NCBI GenBank assembly: GCA_964545715.1
Contig: CAZJHX010000033.1
Span: 8,486-72,485, forward strand
From: CAZJHX01 sp964545715
Lineage (GTDB): Bacteria > Myxococcota_A > UBA9042 > GCA-2863065
Reading direction: 5' to 3'
DNA: 64,000 nucleotides
Part shown: positions 17,651-26,463 of the stretch, in pieces
Position numbering within the stretch: position 1 is the stretch's first letter
Layout of the letters: the number at the start of each line of letters is the position of its first letter
Translations under genes and position numbers: made by a program
Notes under the pieces: generated by a model
The model's input: only the letters and a program-made list of their open reading frames with translations
Databases searched by the model: none
Told to the model about the DNA's origin: nothing

Positions 17651-19873
17651 TTACGCTCCCGCCATCACGGAGTCAGGGTCGGACGGTGTGCCGAGCGCGG
17701 ACGCCCCGTAGAAGCGGCTCACCGCCACGTCGACGAAAGCGTCCAGGTCGATCAGCTCGGTCACCCGACCCTGCACGACGAGCACCCCGCGTGCCCCGCG
17801 CCGGGTACTGGCCTGCAGGTTCTCAACGGAGGACTCCACGATATCCACTATTTGCTCCGCCACTACTCCGACGGCATGGCCGCGGTGATTGCACACGAGG
17901 ACGTTCAGTGACTCATCGCTCGCACTGGCCCGGGTGCCGGGTCCGCTCCGTGGCGCACGGCGGCGCTCGTCGAGCACGTCTTCGACGGAGACCAGCGGCA
18001 GGACGGCACCACGGTATTGGACGACCCGCTGCCCGCCGACGTACTCGACGGCGCTTCGCGGGACCTCCTCCAGTCGGGACAGCGCGCTGAGATCGATCGC
18101 CATGCGACCGTCATCCGGTGTTGTGACCAGCAGCAGTGAGCGGGTGACGCCTTCGGTCGCCGTCTCCTCAGCGTCTCTCACTTCCTGCAGCCCCTGGTGC
18201 CGTGCGTCGGTGACAATGCTGGCGCGCTGAGCCAGGCCCAGGACGTCCAGGATGAGGGCCACGCGGCCGTCTCCCATGATGGTGGCGCCCGCGTATCGGC
18301 GCAGACCCTGAAGCTGTTTTGCCAGCGGCTTGACCACGATCTCTTCGGTGTCACGCACGTGGTCGACCACCAGGCCAAACTCGCGGTCGTCCGCACGCAG
18401 CACAACGATGGTGGACGCGTCGGCCGAGTCATCCTCCTCCAGACCGAGCTCTCGGTTGAGATACACCAGCGGCAGCAACCGCCCGCGCAGGCGGTAGACG
18501 TGGGCGCCGGCGATACGCTCGATGCGCTCGACGGCTTCGTCGGCCTCCAGTCGCACCAACTCGAGCAGGCTGACCTGTGGAATCGCAAACTCCTCGTGAC
18601 CACTGCGGATGAGCAGAGCCGGGATGATCGCCAGCGTCAGCGGAATCTTGATGCGGATGGTGGTCCCGACGCCCGGCTTGCTGGCCAGATCGATCGACCC
18701 GCCGATCTTCTCGATGTTCGTCCGCACGACGTCCATACCGACACCCCGACCTGACACGTTCGTGACCTCTCGCGCGGTGGTGAGGCCGGGCTCAAAGACG
18801 AGATCGAGCGCCTCGCGCGCGCTGAGACGTGCCGCCTGCAGCGGCGTCAACAGCCGCGACGTCACGGCCTTGTCGCGAAGGAGATCAACGTCGATTCCGG
18901 CACCATCATCGGTGAGCTCAATGTTGACCTGACCACCCTCGTGGTAGGCGCGCAGGTGCAGAAGCCCCTCTTCGGCCTTGCCCTCAGCGCGGCGCTTTGA
19001 CGAGCTCTCTATGCCGTGATCCGCCGCATTGCGCAGCATGTGAGTCAACGGATCCCGAATCGCCTCGATGAGGGTTCGATCCAGCTCCGTCTCGTCCCCC
19101 TCCATCAGAAGGCGGATTCGTTTGTCACAGGTGTGGGCCAGGTCGCGGACGATACGCGGAAACTTCTTCCAGATGTTTCCGATCGGCTGCATGCGCGTCT
19201 TCATGACGCTCTCTTGCAGCTCGCTGGTGATGAGATTCAGTCGCTGCGTCATCTTGGTCAGCGTCATGTCTTCCTGGCCGGCCGCGCACTGCAGGAGCTG
19301 GTTGCGCGCGAGCACCAACTCCCCGACGAGATCCACGAGGCTGTCCAACAGCGACACGTTGACTCGGATACTGTCGGAACCCACCGGGGACACGCTGCCC
19401 GGCCCGTCCGGCATCGCAAGGTCAGCGCCCGCCGGAACAGCGCTGGTGACCGCCGCCGGCTCATCGTCGAAACCGTCACCAGGCTCCGCGGCCGCAAAGG
19501 CCACAAGCCGGGACGCCAACGCGCTGTGATCCGAGTCACCTTCCGCATGCGTGCGCTCGATGGTGCCCAGCAGCGCCCGCACGGCATCAACCATAGCCAG
19601 AAGCGCAGTGGTGAGCCGTGGCTCCAGAGCGATCTCGCCGTCACGAAGGCGGACCAGCAACGTCTCTCCGGCATGCGTCAGCGCCTCGAGCTTCGGGAGC
19701 CCCAGAAAGCCGCACGTCCCTTTGATGGTGTGGATGGTGCGAAACACATTGTTGAGCCGGTCGTAGTTCTGCGGGTCGCTCTCCAACGACACGAAGTCGT
19801 TGTCGAGTCGATCGAGCCCCTCATAACTCTCGGCAAGGAACTCCTGAAGGAGCTCAAGGCCCACCTCGTCCAT
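17651..19873 (-). CDS. cheA: CheA histidine kinase with two CheW-like domains
   Basis: 740 aa. The N-terminal HPt domain has phosphorylated H48 in FRTIHTIKGTCGFLGL. The dimerisation domain starts near 165 (IRVNVSLLDSLVDLVGELVLARNQ). The ATPase domain holds LRNAADHG, DDGAGID and GRGVGMDVV. A CheW-like domain follows (about 430-560). A second CheW-like domain seems to make up the last 150 residues (MAIDLSALSRLEEVPRSAVEYV...QYRGAVLPLVSVEDVL). I see no separate P2 CheY-binding domain; a short linker occupies that place. It heads the minus-strand che cluster and should phosphorylate the CheY at 20098 and CheB. Confidence 0.95.
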   Translation of the reverse strand: MDEVGLELLQEFLAESYEGLDRLDNDFVSLESDPQNYDRLNNVFRTIHTIKGTCGFLGLPKLEALTHAGETLLVRLRDGEIALEPRLTTALLAMVDAVRALLGTIERTHAEGDSDHSALASRLVAFAAAEPGDGFDDEPAAVTSAVPAGADLAMPDGPGSVSPVGSDSIRVNVSLLDSLVDLVGELVLARNQLLQCAAGQEDMTLTKMTQRLNLITSELQESVMKTRMQPIGNIWKKFPRIVRDLAHTCDKRIRLLMEGDETELDRTLIEAIRDPLTHMLRNAADHGIESSSKRRAEGKAEEGLLHLRAYHEGGQVNIELTDDGAGIDVDLLRDKAVTSRLLTPLQAARLSAREALDLVFEPGLTTAREVTNVSGRGVGMDVVRTNIEKIGGSIDLASKPGVGTTIRIKIPLTLAIIPALLIRSGHEEFAIPQVSLLELVRLEADEAVERIERIAGAHVYRLRGRLLPLVYLNRELGLEEDDSADASTIVVLRADDREFGLVVDHVRDTEEIVVKPLAKQLQGLRRYAGATIMGDGRVALILDVLGLAQRASIVTDARHQGLQEVRDAEETATEGVTRSLLLVTTPDDGRMAIDLSALSRLEEVPRSAVEYVGGQRVVQYRGAVLPLVSVEDVLDERRRAPRSGPGTRASASDESLNVLVCNHRGHAVGVVAEQIVDIVESSVENLQASTRRGARGVLVVQGRVTELIDLDAFVDVAVSRFYGASALGTPSDPDSVMAGA

Positions 19874-19942
19874 CGGTACCCCCTGACCGCCAACCTGCCT
19901 TACCCGGTTGCCGGCTCACATCAGAGCGTATCGTTCAAGGCG

Positions 19943-19963
19943 TTTCGTAACCTAACTACGAAA
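19943..19963. promoter_or_regulatory. Inverted repeat in the cheA/cheY divergent region
   Basis: TTTCGTA-N7-TACGAAA is a perfect 7-bp inverted repeat with a 7-nt spacer, centred about 80 bp upstream of cheA and 145 bp upstream of cheY. Its AT-rich setting and position between divergent operons suggest an operator or activator site for both. No cognate regulator can be named. Confidence 0.5.
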
Positions 19964-20097
19964 TTATCAAGTACGCCGTATAGGTTGATACAGGCCCTCG
20001 TCGCCCCCCAAAAACACGGCCCCTGCCAAAGCCTCTAAGGTTGTGAGGCTCTTGTCCCGTAGGCCTGGTAACGATGTAATCTTAACAGAGGTGTGAG

Positions 20098-20460
20098 ATG
20101 AGAATCCTGATCGTCGATGACAGCCGCGTGATGCGAATGATCGTCCGCCGAACGTTGAAGGACGCAGGCTTCGGTGACGCCGCGGTCGAGGAAGCCGAGG
20201 ACGGGGTGGCGGCCCTGCGAGCCGTCACGGATGCCGACTTCGATCTGGTGTTGGCCGACTTGAACATGCCAAATATGAGCGGAATCGAGTTGCTCACTGA
20301 GATGCGCAGCCGAGGCATGGACACAAAGCTCGGCCTGGTCACCACCGAGGGCACACCTGCGATACGCGCACAGGCGGACGCCGCAGGTGTAACGTTCCTG
20401 ATCAGCAAGCCGTTTACGCCCGCCATCTTCCAGACGGTGCTGAACCCCATCTTCAACTGA
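20098..20460 (+). CDS. cheY: CheY-like single-domain response regulator
   Basis: 120 aa, one receiver domain. Acidic residues D7/D8 (IVDDSR), phosphoacceptor D54 (LADLNMPNMSG), T82/T83 (LVTTEG) and K104 (ISKPF) are all present. The ATG follows AGAGGTGTGAG. It is divergent from cheA across a 224-bp region and 26 bp before the CheX-kinase fusion, so it is the likely phospho-output of the cluster. With no flagellar genes in view, its target may be something other than a flagellar motor. Confidence 0.92.
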   Translation: MRILIVDDSRVMRMIVRRTLKDAGFGDAAVEEAEDGVAALRAVTDADFDLVLADLNMPNMSGIELLTEMRSRGMDTKLGLVTTEGTPAIRAQADAAGVTFLISKPFTPAIFQTVLNPIFN

Positions 20461-20486
20461 ATCGGCCACAAAGGACGAGGTGCCAC

Positions 20487-22223
20487 GTGAGTGCAACGAC
20501 CACCAGGACGGCTGGACGAAAGAGAGACCTGCTCGGCCTTTGGAGCCACGCGCTGGACTCGTCGGCGACCGCCGTCGTGGACATGATGGGCTTTGAGCTG
20601 GAAGCAGGGCTGATAGAGCCGCCCACCGACGCGGAACCCAACGCCCCCATCGGCAGCTTCCTGCCGTTCGAGACCAAGACCGAGTGCTACGGCATCACGC
20701 TGTTGCTGGATCGCTCAGCCGCACGAAACGTCACAGCGGCGATGACCGGGCTCGAGTTGGGGCCTGAGATTGACGAGCTGGTCCAAGACGCAGTGGGCGA
20801 GCTGTTGAATGTGATCGCGGGCCAGGCGCGTCGCGCAATGGACGCCGCACTTCCGCCCGTGACCGTCGGTTTGCCGATGGCGCTCAGCGCGCCGCCGGGC
20901 GGTGGCGAGCAGGTGCCGGTTGCGGTGAGTCTGGGCGGCTGTGAAGCGACGCTGATCGTCCAGCGCCGTGCCCTTCCCAGCGAGGTGATCGCGCGCAAGG
21001 AGGCCGAAACGCAACTGGCAGCGCGCGAGTCTCGCCTGGCCGCCACCCTGGACGCCGCGGCCGAGGCCATTGTAACGCTGAGTGCCTCCGGCGAGCTGCG
21101 GGGCTGGAACAGAGCGGCAGAGCAGATGTTCCAGCACACGAAAGACGCGGCTCTCGCCCTGCACATCAGCGACATCGTAAGCGGCTGGACCACCGAGGAC
21201 GCCCTGGCCGGACGGCGCACCGTCCGTCTCGAGGCCGAAGGGAAACGTGCGGATGGAGCCGGGTTCCCCATTGAGCTGTCCGCGTCCAGCTTCCGGGACG
21301 GTACCGAGGTAGGCATCGTCTGTGTTGTGCGCGACATCACCGAGCGCAACAACTCCAGAAACAAGCTTCAGGTGGCCCACAAGGACATGATCGATCTATC
21401 CCGCAGAGCCGGCATGGCCGAGATGGCTGCCGGTGTTCTGCACAACGTGGGAAACACGCTGAACAGCGTTGTGGTCAGCACCTCGCTCATGGAGCGGTCC
21501 GTACGAAAGTCCCGGGTAGACGGCGTCGAGCGGGTCGCGTCGCTGATCGAACTTCATCGTGACGATCTCGCGCAATATCTCACCGAAGATCCGACCGGCG
21601 CGCGCCTGCCGGCCTATCTGCGTGCCGTGGCTGACAAGCTGATCGCAGACCGCGCGGCCACCCTCCAAGAGCTGGAGACGCTGAGCGGACACGTCGCACA
21701 CCTGAAGAAGGTGATCGCCTCGCAGCAGGGGCTGGCAAAGACCTCGCAGCTGGTCGAGCCGGTCTGTCTCGCCGAGCTCGCGGACGAGGCGCTGACGCTC
21801 GCCGACCTCGGGGACGAGGTCGCAGTGGTCCGCGACTTTGGCCAGACGGCGCCACTGACCACGGTTCGGCACCGAGTGGTGGAGATCCTCGTGAACCTCC
21901 TCACGAACGCTCGCGACGCGGTATGCGCGTCGAGTTCGGCCAGCTCCACCATCACGATACGCTTGCGCGATCTGCCGGACGCAGCGGTGATCGAAGTAGA
22001 GGATACCGGGGTCGGCATGGACGCAGCCACCGCGGACCGCATCTTCCAGCACGGCTTCACCACCAAGGCCAACGGCCATGGCTTCGGCCTCCATCGGTCG
22101 GCGAATCAGGCCGCCACCCTGAACGCCACGCTGTCCGCGTCGAGCGACGGTACCGGCAAGGGCGCCGCGTTCCGCCTGACGTTTCCGCGCAAAGCCGCCG
22201 AGGACTCAGGAACAACCCCCTGA
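20487..22223 (+). CDS. CheX-like/PAS/histidine kinase fusion
   Basis: 578 aa. GTG 20487 follows GGACGAGG. Residues 1-165 resemble CheX/CheC phosphatases: the helix ELVQDAVGELLNVIAGQARRAM carries the ExxN pair (E105, N108) that attacks CheY phosphate in that family. Residues about 180-290 are a PAS domain ending VVRDITERN. H319 lies in GVLHNVGNTLNSV, an H-box variant, and the ATPase domain has LLTNARDA, DTGVGMD and GHGFGLH. It lies just after cheY. A bifunctional role, removing phosphate from CheY while signalling itself, is inference. The fusion is unusual. Confidence 0.85.
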   Translation: MSATTTRTAGRKRDLLGLWSHALDSSATAVVDMMGFELEAGLIEPPTDAEPNAPIGSFLPFETKTECYGITLLLDRSAARNVTAAMTGLELGPEIDELVQDAVGELLNVIAGQARRAMDAALPPVTVGLPMALSAPPGGGEQVPVAVSLGGCEATLIVQRRALPSEVIARKEAETQLAARESRLAATLDAAAEAIVTLSASGELRGWNRAAEQMFQHTKDAALALHISDIVSGWTTEDALAGRRTVRLEAEGKRADGAGFPIELSASSFRDGTEVGIVCVVRDITERNNSRNKLQVAHKDMIDLSRRAGMAEMAAGVLHNVGNTLNSVVVSTSLMERSVRKSRVDGVERVASLIELHRDDLAQYLTEDPTGARLPAYLRAVADKLIADRAATLQELETLSGHVAHLKKVIASQQGLAKTSQLVEPVCLAELADEALTLADLGDEVAVVRDFGQTAPLTTVRHRVVEILVNLLTNARDAVCASSSASSTITIRLRDLPDAAVIEVEDTGVGMDAATADRIFQHGFTTKANGHGFGLHRSANQAATLNATLSASSDGTGKGAAFRLTFPRKAAEDSGTTP

Positions 22224-22228
22224 CAGGG

Positions 22229-22243
22229 AACCGCACCACGGTT
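22229..22243 (+). terminator. Small hairpin after the CheX-kinase gene
   Basis: AACCG-CACCA-CGGTT makes a 5-bp stem 6 bp after the stop codon. There is no T-tract, so this is a weak candidate terminator. Confidence 0.25.
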
Positions 22244-22371
22244 GCACACAGCAGGCGGCGCCTTTCCCTCATGCAGTCGCGAGCGTCAACCCCGGTGGTG
22301 TTACCCATTTGTTGATATGCGACGGTGTCCAGACCGCCACGGGCGAGCTACCCTCGGCGCGCGAGGAATGT

Positions 22372-23385
22372 GTGACCAGACGAGAAGTTGAGGAGCTGCA
22401 GTCGGAGCGGGCGTGGGTGCGCGCCGTGATCGAGCAGGCGCCCGCCATCATCTCGGTGTTTCGCGGCCCGGACCTGATCGTGGAGTTCGTGAGCGACCTC
22501 TGGCGGCAGGCTGTCGGCCCGCGCGAGATGCTGGGCAAGCCGTACCGAGAGGCCTTTCCCGAGTTCGCCGAGCAGGGCTTTGCGGACACGTTCGAGCGGA
22601 TCTTCTGCACCGGCGAGCCCGAGACCGGCCACGAGGTGCGCGCCGACATCGACAACGCCGACGGTGTCCGCGAGGAGCGCTACTTCAACTATGTGTGGCA
22701 GCCGATGCGGGGCGCTGATGGCGAGATCACCGGCGTGATCACCCACTCGGTCGACGTCACCGAGCGGGTCTCGCCCGTGCCCGACGGGTTCTGGACCGAC
22801 TCGGTGCTCATCGAGGAAGCGCCGGCAGAAGCGCCTGCGGCTGAGGAAGAGATTCCCGAAGACCTCGACTCGTTTTTCCCCGAGCCGACGCAGCCGGGCG
22901 TGCCCCCGCCGCAAGGCTCCGAGGACTCACAGACCCGAGTCCCCACAAACCTACGCCCACCGTCAGCGCTCGCCCAGGGAAGCTCGGTGCAGTCGATTCC
23001 GCCGCTCATTGTCAAGGCTGCCGAACCGGAGCCCGAGCTGGAAGAGGACGACCTCTCTCGGACGCCGTTACCAGCCGCGTTTCTGCCGAAGCCTGTCAGC
23101 CGGAAGGAGGGCCGCAAACCGGCTAGCGCAGAGAGCTTCGACACGCGCCGATGGGGACTGGTCTTTTTGCTGATGGTCGTGACGGGCCTGTCGTTCCTCG
23201 TCACATCCATCAACACGGGCCCATCCGCGGACAGCCCGTCACGCAAGTGCCAGTTCGCCTGCCAGGAGCAGTTCGACGTGGCGGAGCAGCTGGGAAAGCT
23301 GGGTGGCCGCACGCACATGGACTACATGAGCGAATGCGCCCAGACGTGCCTGCGGCCCACAGACGGCCAGGTCGCCGCGCAGTAG
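22372..23385 (+). CDS. PAS protein with one membrane segment and Cys-rich tail
   Basis: 337 aa. GTG 22372 is preferred over TTG 22309 because AGGA lies 5 nt upstream and the PAS domain starts soon after. Residues about 15-125 are a PAS domain (VIEQAPAIISVFRGPDLIVEF...GVITHSVDVTER), often found in sensor kinases but here without any kinase domain. Residues about 130-255 are acidic and Pro-rich. One membrane segment lies near 260-282. The short C-terminal part has four cysteines (CQFACQ...CAQTC). It may tether a cytoplasmic PAS sensor to the membrane; I do not recognise a family. Confidence 0.75.
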   Translation: MTRREVEELQSERAWVRAVIEQAPAIISVFRGPDLIVEFVSDLWRQAVGPREMLGKPYREAFPEFAEQGFADTFERIFCTGEPETGHEVRADIDNADGVREERYFNYVWQPMRGADGEITGVITHSVDVTERVSPVPDGFWTDSVLIEEAPAEAPAAEEEIPEDLDSFFPEPTQPGVPPPQGSEDSQTRVPTNLRPPSALAQGSSVQSIPPLIVKAAEPEPELEEDDLSRTPLPAAFLPKPVSRKEGRKPASAESFDTRRWGLVFLLMVVTGLSFLVTSINTGPSADSPSRKCQFACQEQFDVAEQLGKLGGRTHMDYMSECAQTCLRPTDGQVAAQ

Positions 23386-23431
23386 CGCCAGGGACAGGGA
23401 CAGGAACAGGGAGCACCCGCACGGTCAGGGT

Positions 23432-24307
23432 TTAGAGGCCGCGCATCCACTCGGGTTTGAGCAGCGATTCGTCGCGCTCGGCCAGCACCGGATCCAGCAG
23501 CGCGAGCATGGCGTCGCGATCTCTCGGCAGCACGCCACGCAGCGGCACATAGTTGCTGGCGTGATTGGACGAGAACCGGCAATCCGTCAGCCTGCTGTCA
23601 GCGATCAGCGTCCGCAGCTCGGCCAGCATGGTCCACACGTCCGGCAGTGTGAAGTCGCCGGCGTTCTGGGCCTCGGCCAGCGGCGTACCGGGCACCACCG
23701 TTGTGGTCAGGGCGCCCACAAAAGCCGGGTCCATCTCGGTCAACAGCCGCGCCGTCTCCGTTGCGTGACGCTCACTCGAGTCGGGTCCGCCGATGCCCAG
23801 CAGTACGATGACCGAGTGCACGATGCCTGCGTCTCTCAGCTTGTGCGCTGTGTCGACGCACTCCTGGCGGGTCGCGCCCTTGTCGATGCGCTGCATGACC
23901 TCTTCGTCGCCGGTCTCCAGACCGTGATAGACGATGCCCAGTCCGGCCTCCCGCAGCGCCTTCAGGTCGGCTGCGGACTTGCGCCCCACGCTGCGGGTGT
24001 CGCCGTAGGTCCCGACACGGCGAACCCAGGGCAGGCGCTCACGCACCGCTTCCAAAATGCGCAGCAGCTTGGGCATCGACAAGATCAGCGCGTCGCCGTC
24101 GCACAAGAAGACTTTGTCGAAGACCGGACCGTGCGCAGCCGCCTCTTCGATGTCGGCCGAGATCTGCTCCCAGGCCTTGGGCTTGAAGGACTTGTCCCGG
24201 TACATATCGCAGTAAGTGCACCGATTGTGGCTGCAGCCGACGGTGACCTGCAGCAGCAGGCTGCGCGCCTCGCTGGGCGGGCGAAAGATGCGTCCGACGT
24301 AGTTCAT
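23432..24307 (-). CDS. Radical SAM protein
   Basis: 291 aa from ATG 24307, which overlaps the upstream stop (ATGA). The cluster motif is GCSHNRCTYCDMY, a C-x4-C-x2-C arrangement seen in one COG1032-like subgroup rather than the commoner C-x3-C-x2-C. A GLETGDEEVMQRIDKG motif and other barrel signatures follow (VFLCDGDALIL, VGTYGDTRSV). The reaction is unknown. It follows the YchJ/SEC-C gene in an operon. A decayed copy of its last 90 bp lies at 6147-6236. Confidence 0.9.
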   Translation of the reverse strand: MNYVGRIFRPPSEARSLLLQVTVGCSHNRCTYCDMYRDKSFKPKAWEQISADIEEAAAHGPVFDKVFLCDGDALILSMPKLLRILEAVRERLPWVRRVGTYGDTRSVGRKSAADLKALREAGLGIVYHGLETGDEEVMQRIDKGATRQECVDTAHKLRDAGIVHSVIVLLGIGGPDSSERHATETARLLTEMDPAFVGALTTTVVPGTPLAEAQNAGDFTLPDVWTMLAELRTLIADSRLTDCRFSSNHASNYVPLRGVLPRDRDAMLALLDPVLAERDESLLKPEWMRGL

Positions 24308-24801
24308 GGGCCACAACACTTTTTGAACTTCTTGCCGCTGCCGCAAGGGCATGGCGCGTTGCGGCCGACCTTGGGGGTCGTCCTCACGGCGGTCTCCGTG
24401 TGCGGCGTGGTGCCGTCGATGTACACCCAGTGCCCGTCCGATCGCCGAAATCGCGACCGCTCGCGCAGCGTATGCGTCGTGCCGTCTTCAACGTACGTGG
24501 CGACAAACTCCACGATGCCCGTCTTGTCTTCCGGACCACCGGCCTCGGTGCGCACGACCTCCAGACCGCTGAACCTCGCCGACTCGGCCCACTTCGCCGC
24601 GCTCTCACGCAGCGTGGGACTGCGCTTTTTGGGGTCGTGCGTGGCGACGACGTAGTCCACATCCCCACGGGCGTAAGCGGTGTATCGGGAGCGCATGAGC
24701 GCCTCGGCCGTCGGCGCACGGTCCTCGCGATCCAGATACGGCCGGCAGCACGCCGCAAATTGAGCGCCTGACTCACACGGGCACGCGGTGTCTACGGCCA
24801 T
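24304..24801 (-). CDS. YchJ-like protein with SEC-C motifs
   Basis: 165 aa. CPCESGAQFAACC at the N-terminus and CPCGSGKKFKKCC at the C-terminus are SEC-C type zinc motifs, with the NTF2-like YchJ middle (RSRYTAYARGDVDYVVATH) between them. This is the usual layout of the YchJ family, whose role is not well defined. Start ATG 24801 overlaps the end of the disrupted lipoprotein gene by 10 nt, and its stop overlaps the radical SAM start. Confidence 0.88.
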   Translation of the reverse strand: MAVDTACPCESGAQFAACCRPYLDREDRAPTAEALMRSRYTAYARGDVDYVVATHDPKKRSPTLRESAAKWAESARFSGLEVVRTEAGGPEDKTGIVEFVATYVEDGTTHTLRERSRFRRSDGHWVYIDGTTPHTETAVRTTPKVGRNAPCPCGSGKKFKKCCGP

Positions 24802-25542
24802 AACCGGGCCACCCCAAACCGCTCCACGCCGCTGACGCTCGCGGCACCGGTCACCACCAGCCGTCCGTTGGGCTGCACCACGACGTCAAAGCCGAAGTCA
24901 TTGCCGCCGCCAAAGTCGATCAGGCGCTTGCCGCTCACCCCGAAATCGAGGTCCAGCTGTCCGTCTTTTGTGAAGCGCGCCACGGCTACGTCCTTGGTCC
25001 CTTTCTCGGTGTAGCCGATGACCACGATCTTGTCGTCCGCCTGCACCGCCATGCCAAAGGCGTAGTCCAGATAGGCGCCAAAATCCAGCACCGTGACGCC
25101 GTTGGAGCCAAACGTGGCGTCCTTGACGCCGGCGGCGGTGATTCGAGTCACGACCCAGTCCACGCCCGAGCCGGTGCTGCGATAGCCGGCCGCCACGATG
25201 AGACCGCTGGACTGCACCGCGATCGCCTTTGCCGCGTCGCCCTTGCTGTAGGTCGACAGCGCCAGGGTGCCATCCCCCGCAAACGTGGCGTCCAGGGCGC
25301 CATCGGGCTTGAACAGGGCAAAGCCCATGTCGGAGTACCGTGCAGAAGTTGCCGTCGTCGCACGGCAGGCCCGGGATTGGCGCGGGGACGTCGGGGACGT
25401 CGGGTGTATCTTCAGGCGGCGGTCCGAGATCGTCCTGCACATCCGGCTCGTCGACATCGGGCACATCGACGACTTTGACGGCATCGGGCGCCGGATCGGG
25501 GTCTGTGGTGCCGCACGCGGGCAACGCACACGCCAGCAGCAC
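24792..25542 (-). pseudogene. Disrupted delta-60-repeat lipoprotein
   Basis: Two frames together make one protein. The N-terminal frame from GTG 25542 reads LLACALPACGTTD (lipobox), a DVPDV-type linker and PCDDGNFCT. Near 25335 the sense switches to another frame that starts GFALFKPDGALDATF and holds about three delta-60 (DUF5122) propeller repeats, such as DLDFGVSGKRLIDFG, up to the stop at 24792. Most such propellers have more repeats, so an internal deletion causing a frameshift is likely; a sequencing error is possible. The N-terminal signal is short and starts with GTG. It lies in an operon after the methyltransferase gene. Confidence 0.7.
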
Positions 25543-25563
25543 CGCAATGACCGCCCGGACCGG

Positions 25564-26340
25564 TCATCTGGGCCTTATCGCGCGCGTAGCGATGAACACC
25601 GGCAGATGCTTCGCCAGCGTGTCGGGCGGGTCGGAGGTGTCCTCAAAGAACCCCGTCAGCACGAGCCCCGCCGCCAGCTGCCCACCGATCTGATCCTCCA
25701 GGCTGTGCCCGAACTCCAGCGGCTCACCGGCGTCCGTCCAGCGGCGCCGCTCCTCGTCGGTCAGGCTGGTCACGTCCGAGTACGGGACGCTGTGCCTCAG
25801 CGTAGCGATGCCCTTGTCCTCGAGCAGCTCGTAGTCGCACAGAAACATCATGGGGTTGCAGATGCCCGCCAGCAGCACGCCACCGGGTCGCAGCACGCGG
25901 TAGACCTCGCGCCAAACGGGCAGCACATCCTCGACAAAGCAGTTGGAGACGGGGTGAAAAACCAGGTCAAAGCTCTGGTCCGCAAAGCGGCTGAGGTCCT
26001 GCATCTCCCCAAGCTCGGTGCGCAGCTCCAGGCCCTCGCGCTCGGCCACGGCGCGGTCCTGTCCCAGCTGACCAGCAGAGGCGTCGATCACCGTCACGCG
26101 GGCGCCCGCCGCGGCAAAAAGCGGACACTGTTGGCCACCCGCAGAGGCCAGCCCCAGCACGTCCTTACCGCGCAGATCGCCAAGCCAATCGGCGGGCACG
26201 GGCCGCTTCGGCGTCAACACCACATCGACCTCGCCCCGGCGCGCCGCGACGATCTTCTCGGGGCTGACGGGCACCGTCCACTTGTCGCTCTTGGCCACGG
26301 CCCGATCCCAGGCCTCGCTGTTGTACTTGGTGATGTCCAT
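25564..26340 (-). CDS. SAM-dependent methyltransferase
   Basis: 258 aa from ATG 26340. The class I fold is clear: DVLGLASAGGQQCPLFAAAGARVTVIDAS is motif I, followed by QDRAVAEREGLELRTELGEMQDLSRFADQSFDLVFHPVSNCFVED and YRVLRPGGVLLAG. The substrate is unknown; the pattern resembles family 11 small-molecule methyltransferases. A much longer antisense reading frame continues upstream, but it runs opposite the MepA-like gene and is a shadow. It heads the operon reading down to the radical SAM gene at 23432. Confidence 0.87.
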   Translation of the reverse strand: MDITKYNSEAWDRAVAKSDKWTVPVSPEKIVAARRGEVDVVLTPKRPVPADWLGDLRGKDVLGLASAGGQQCPLFAAAGARVTVIDASAGQLGQDRAVAEREGLELRTELGEMQDLSRFADQSFDLVFHPVSNCFVEDVLPVWREVYRVLRPGGVLLAGICNPMMFLCDYELLEDKGIATLRHSVPYSDVTSLTDEERRRWTDAGEPLEFGHSLEDQIGGQLAAGLVLTGFFEDTSDPPDTLAKHLPVFIATRAIRPR

Positions 26341-26381
26341 CAGGGCGCACACTAGCATCCGCAACAGTTTGCTTGCCACCA

Positions 26382-26421
26382 GCACCGCCGCGGTGCGAGG
26401 ATCGGTGGCGACTACGCTGCT
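26382..26421 (+). promoter_or_regulatory. Palindrome and weak sigma-54-like promoter
   Basis: GCACCGC-C-GCGGTGC (26382-26396) is a perfect 7-bp palindrome. TGGCGACTACGCTGCT (26406-26421) has GG-N10-GC, with one mismatch (CTGCT instead of TTGCT) in the -12 element. Both lie upstream of the lipoprotein gene at 26464, with the GC 43 bp before the ATG, in the divergent region shared with the methyltransferase gene. Confidence 0.3.
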
Positions 26422-26463
26422 GTTGATTGCTGAAGCTGTTCGAAGTTGTTGTGGAGGTTGGAG

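Noticed and set aside
23386..23412. Short GGGACA/GGAACA tandem-like run
   Set aside because: Only about four units, non-coding, without a partner; too short to call a repeat element.
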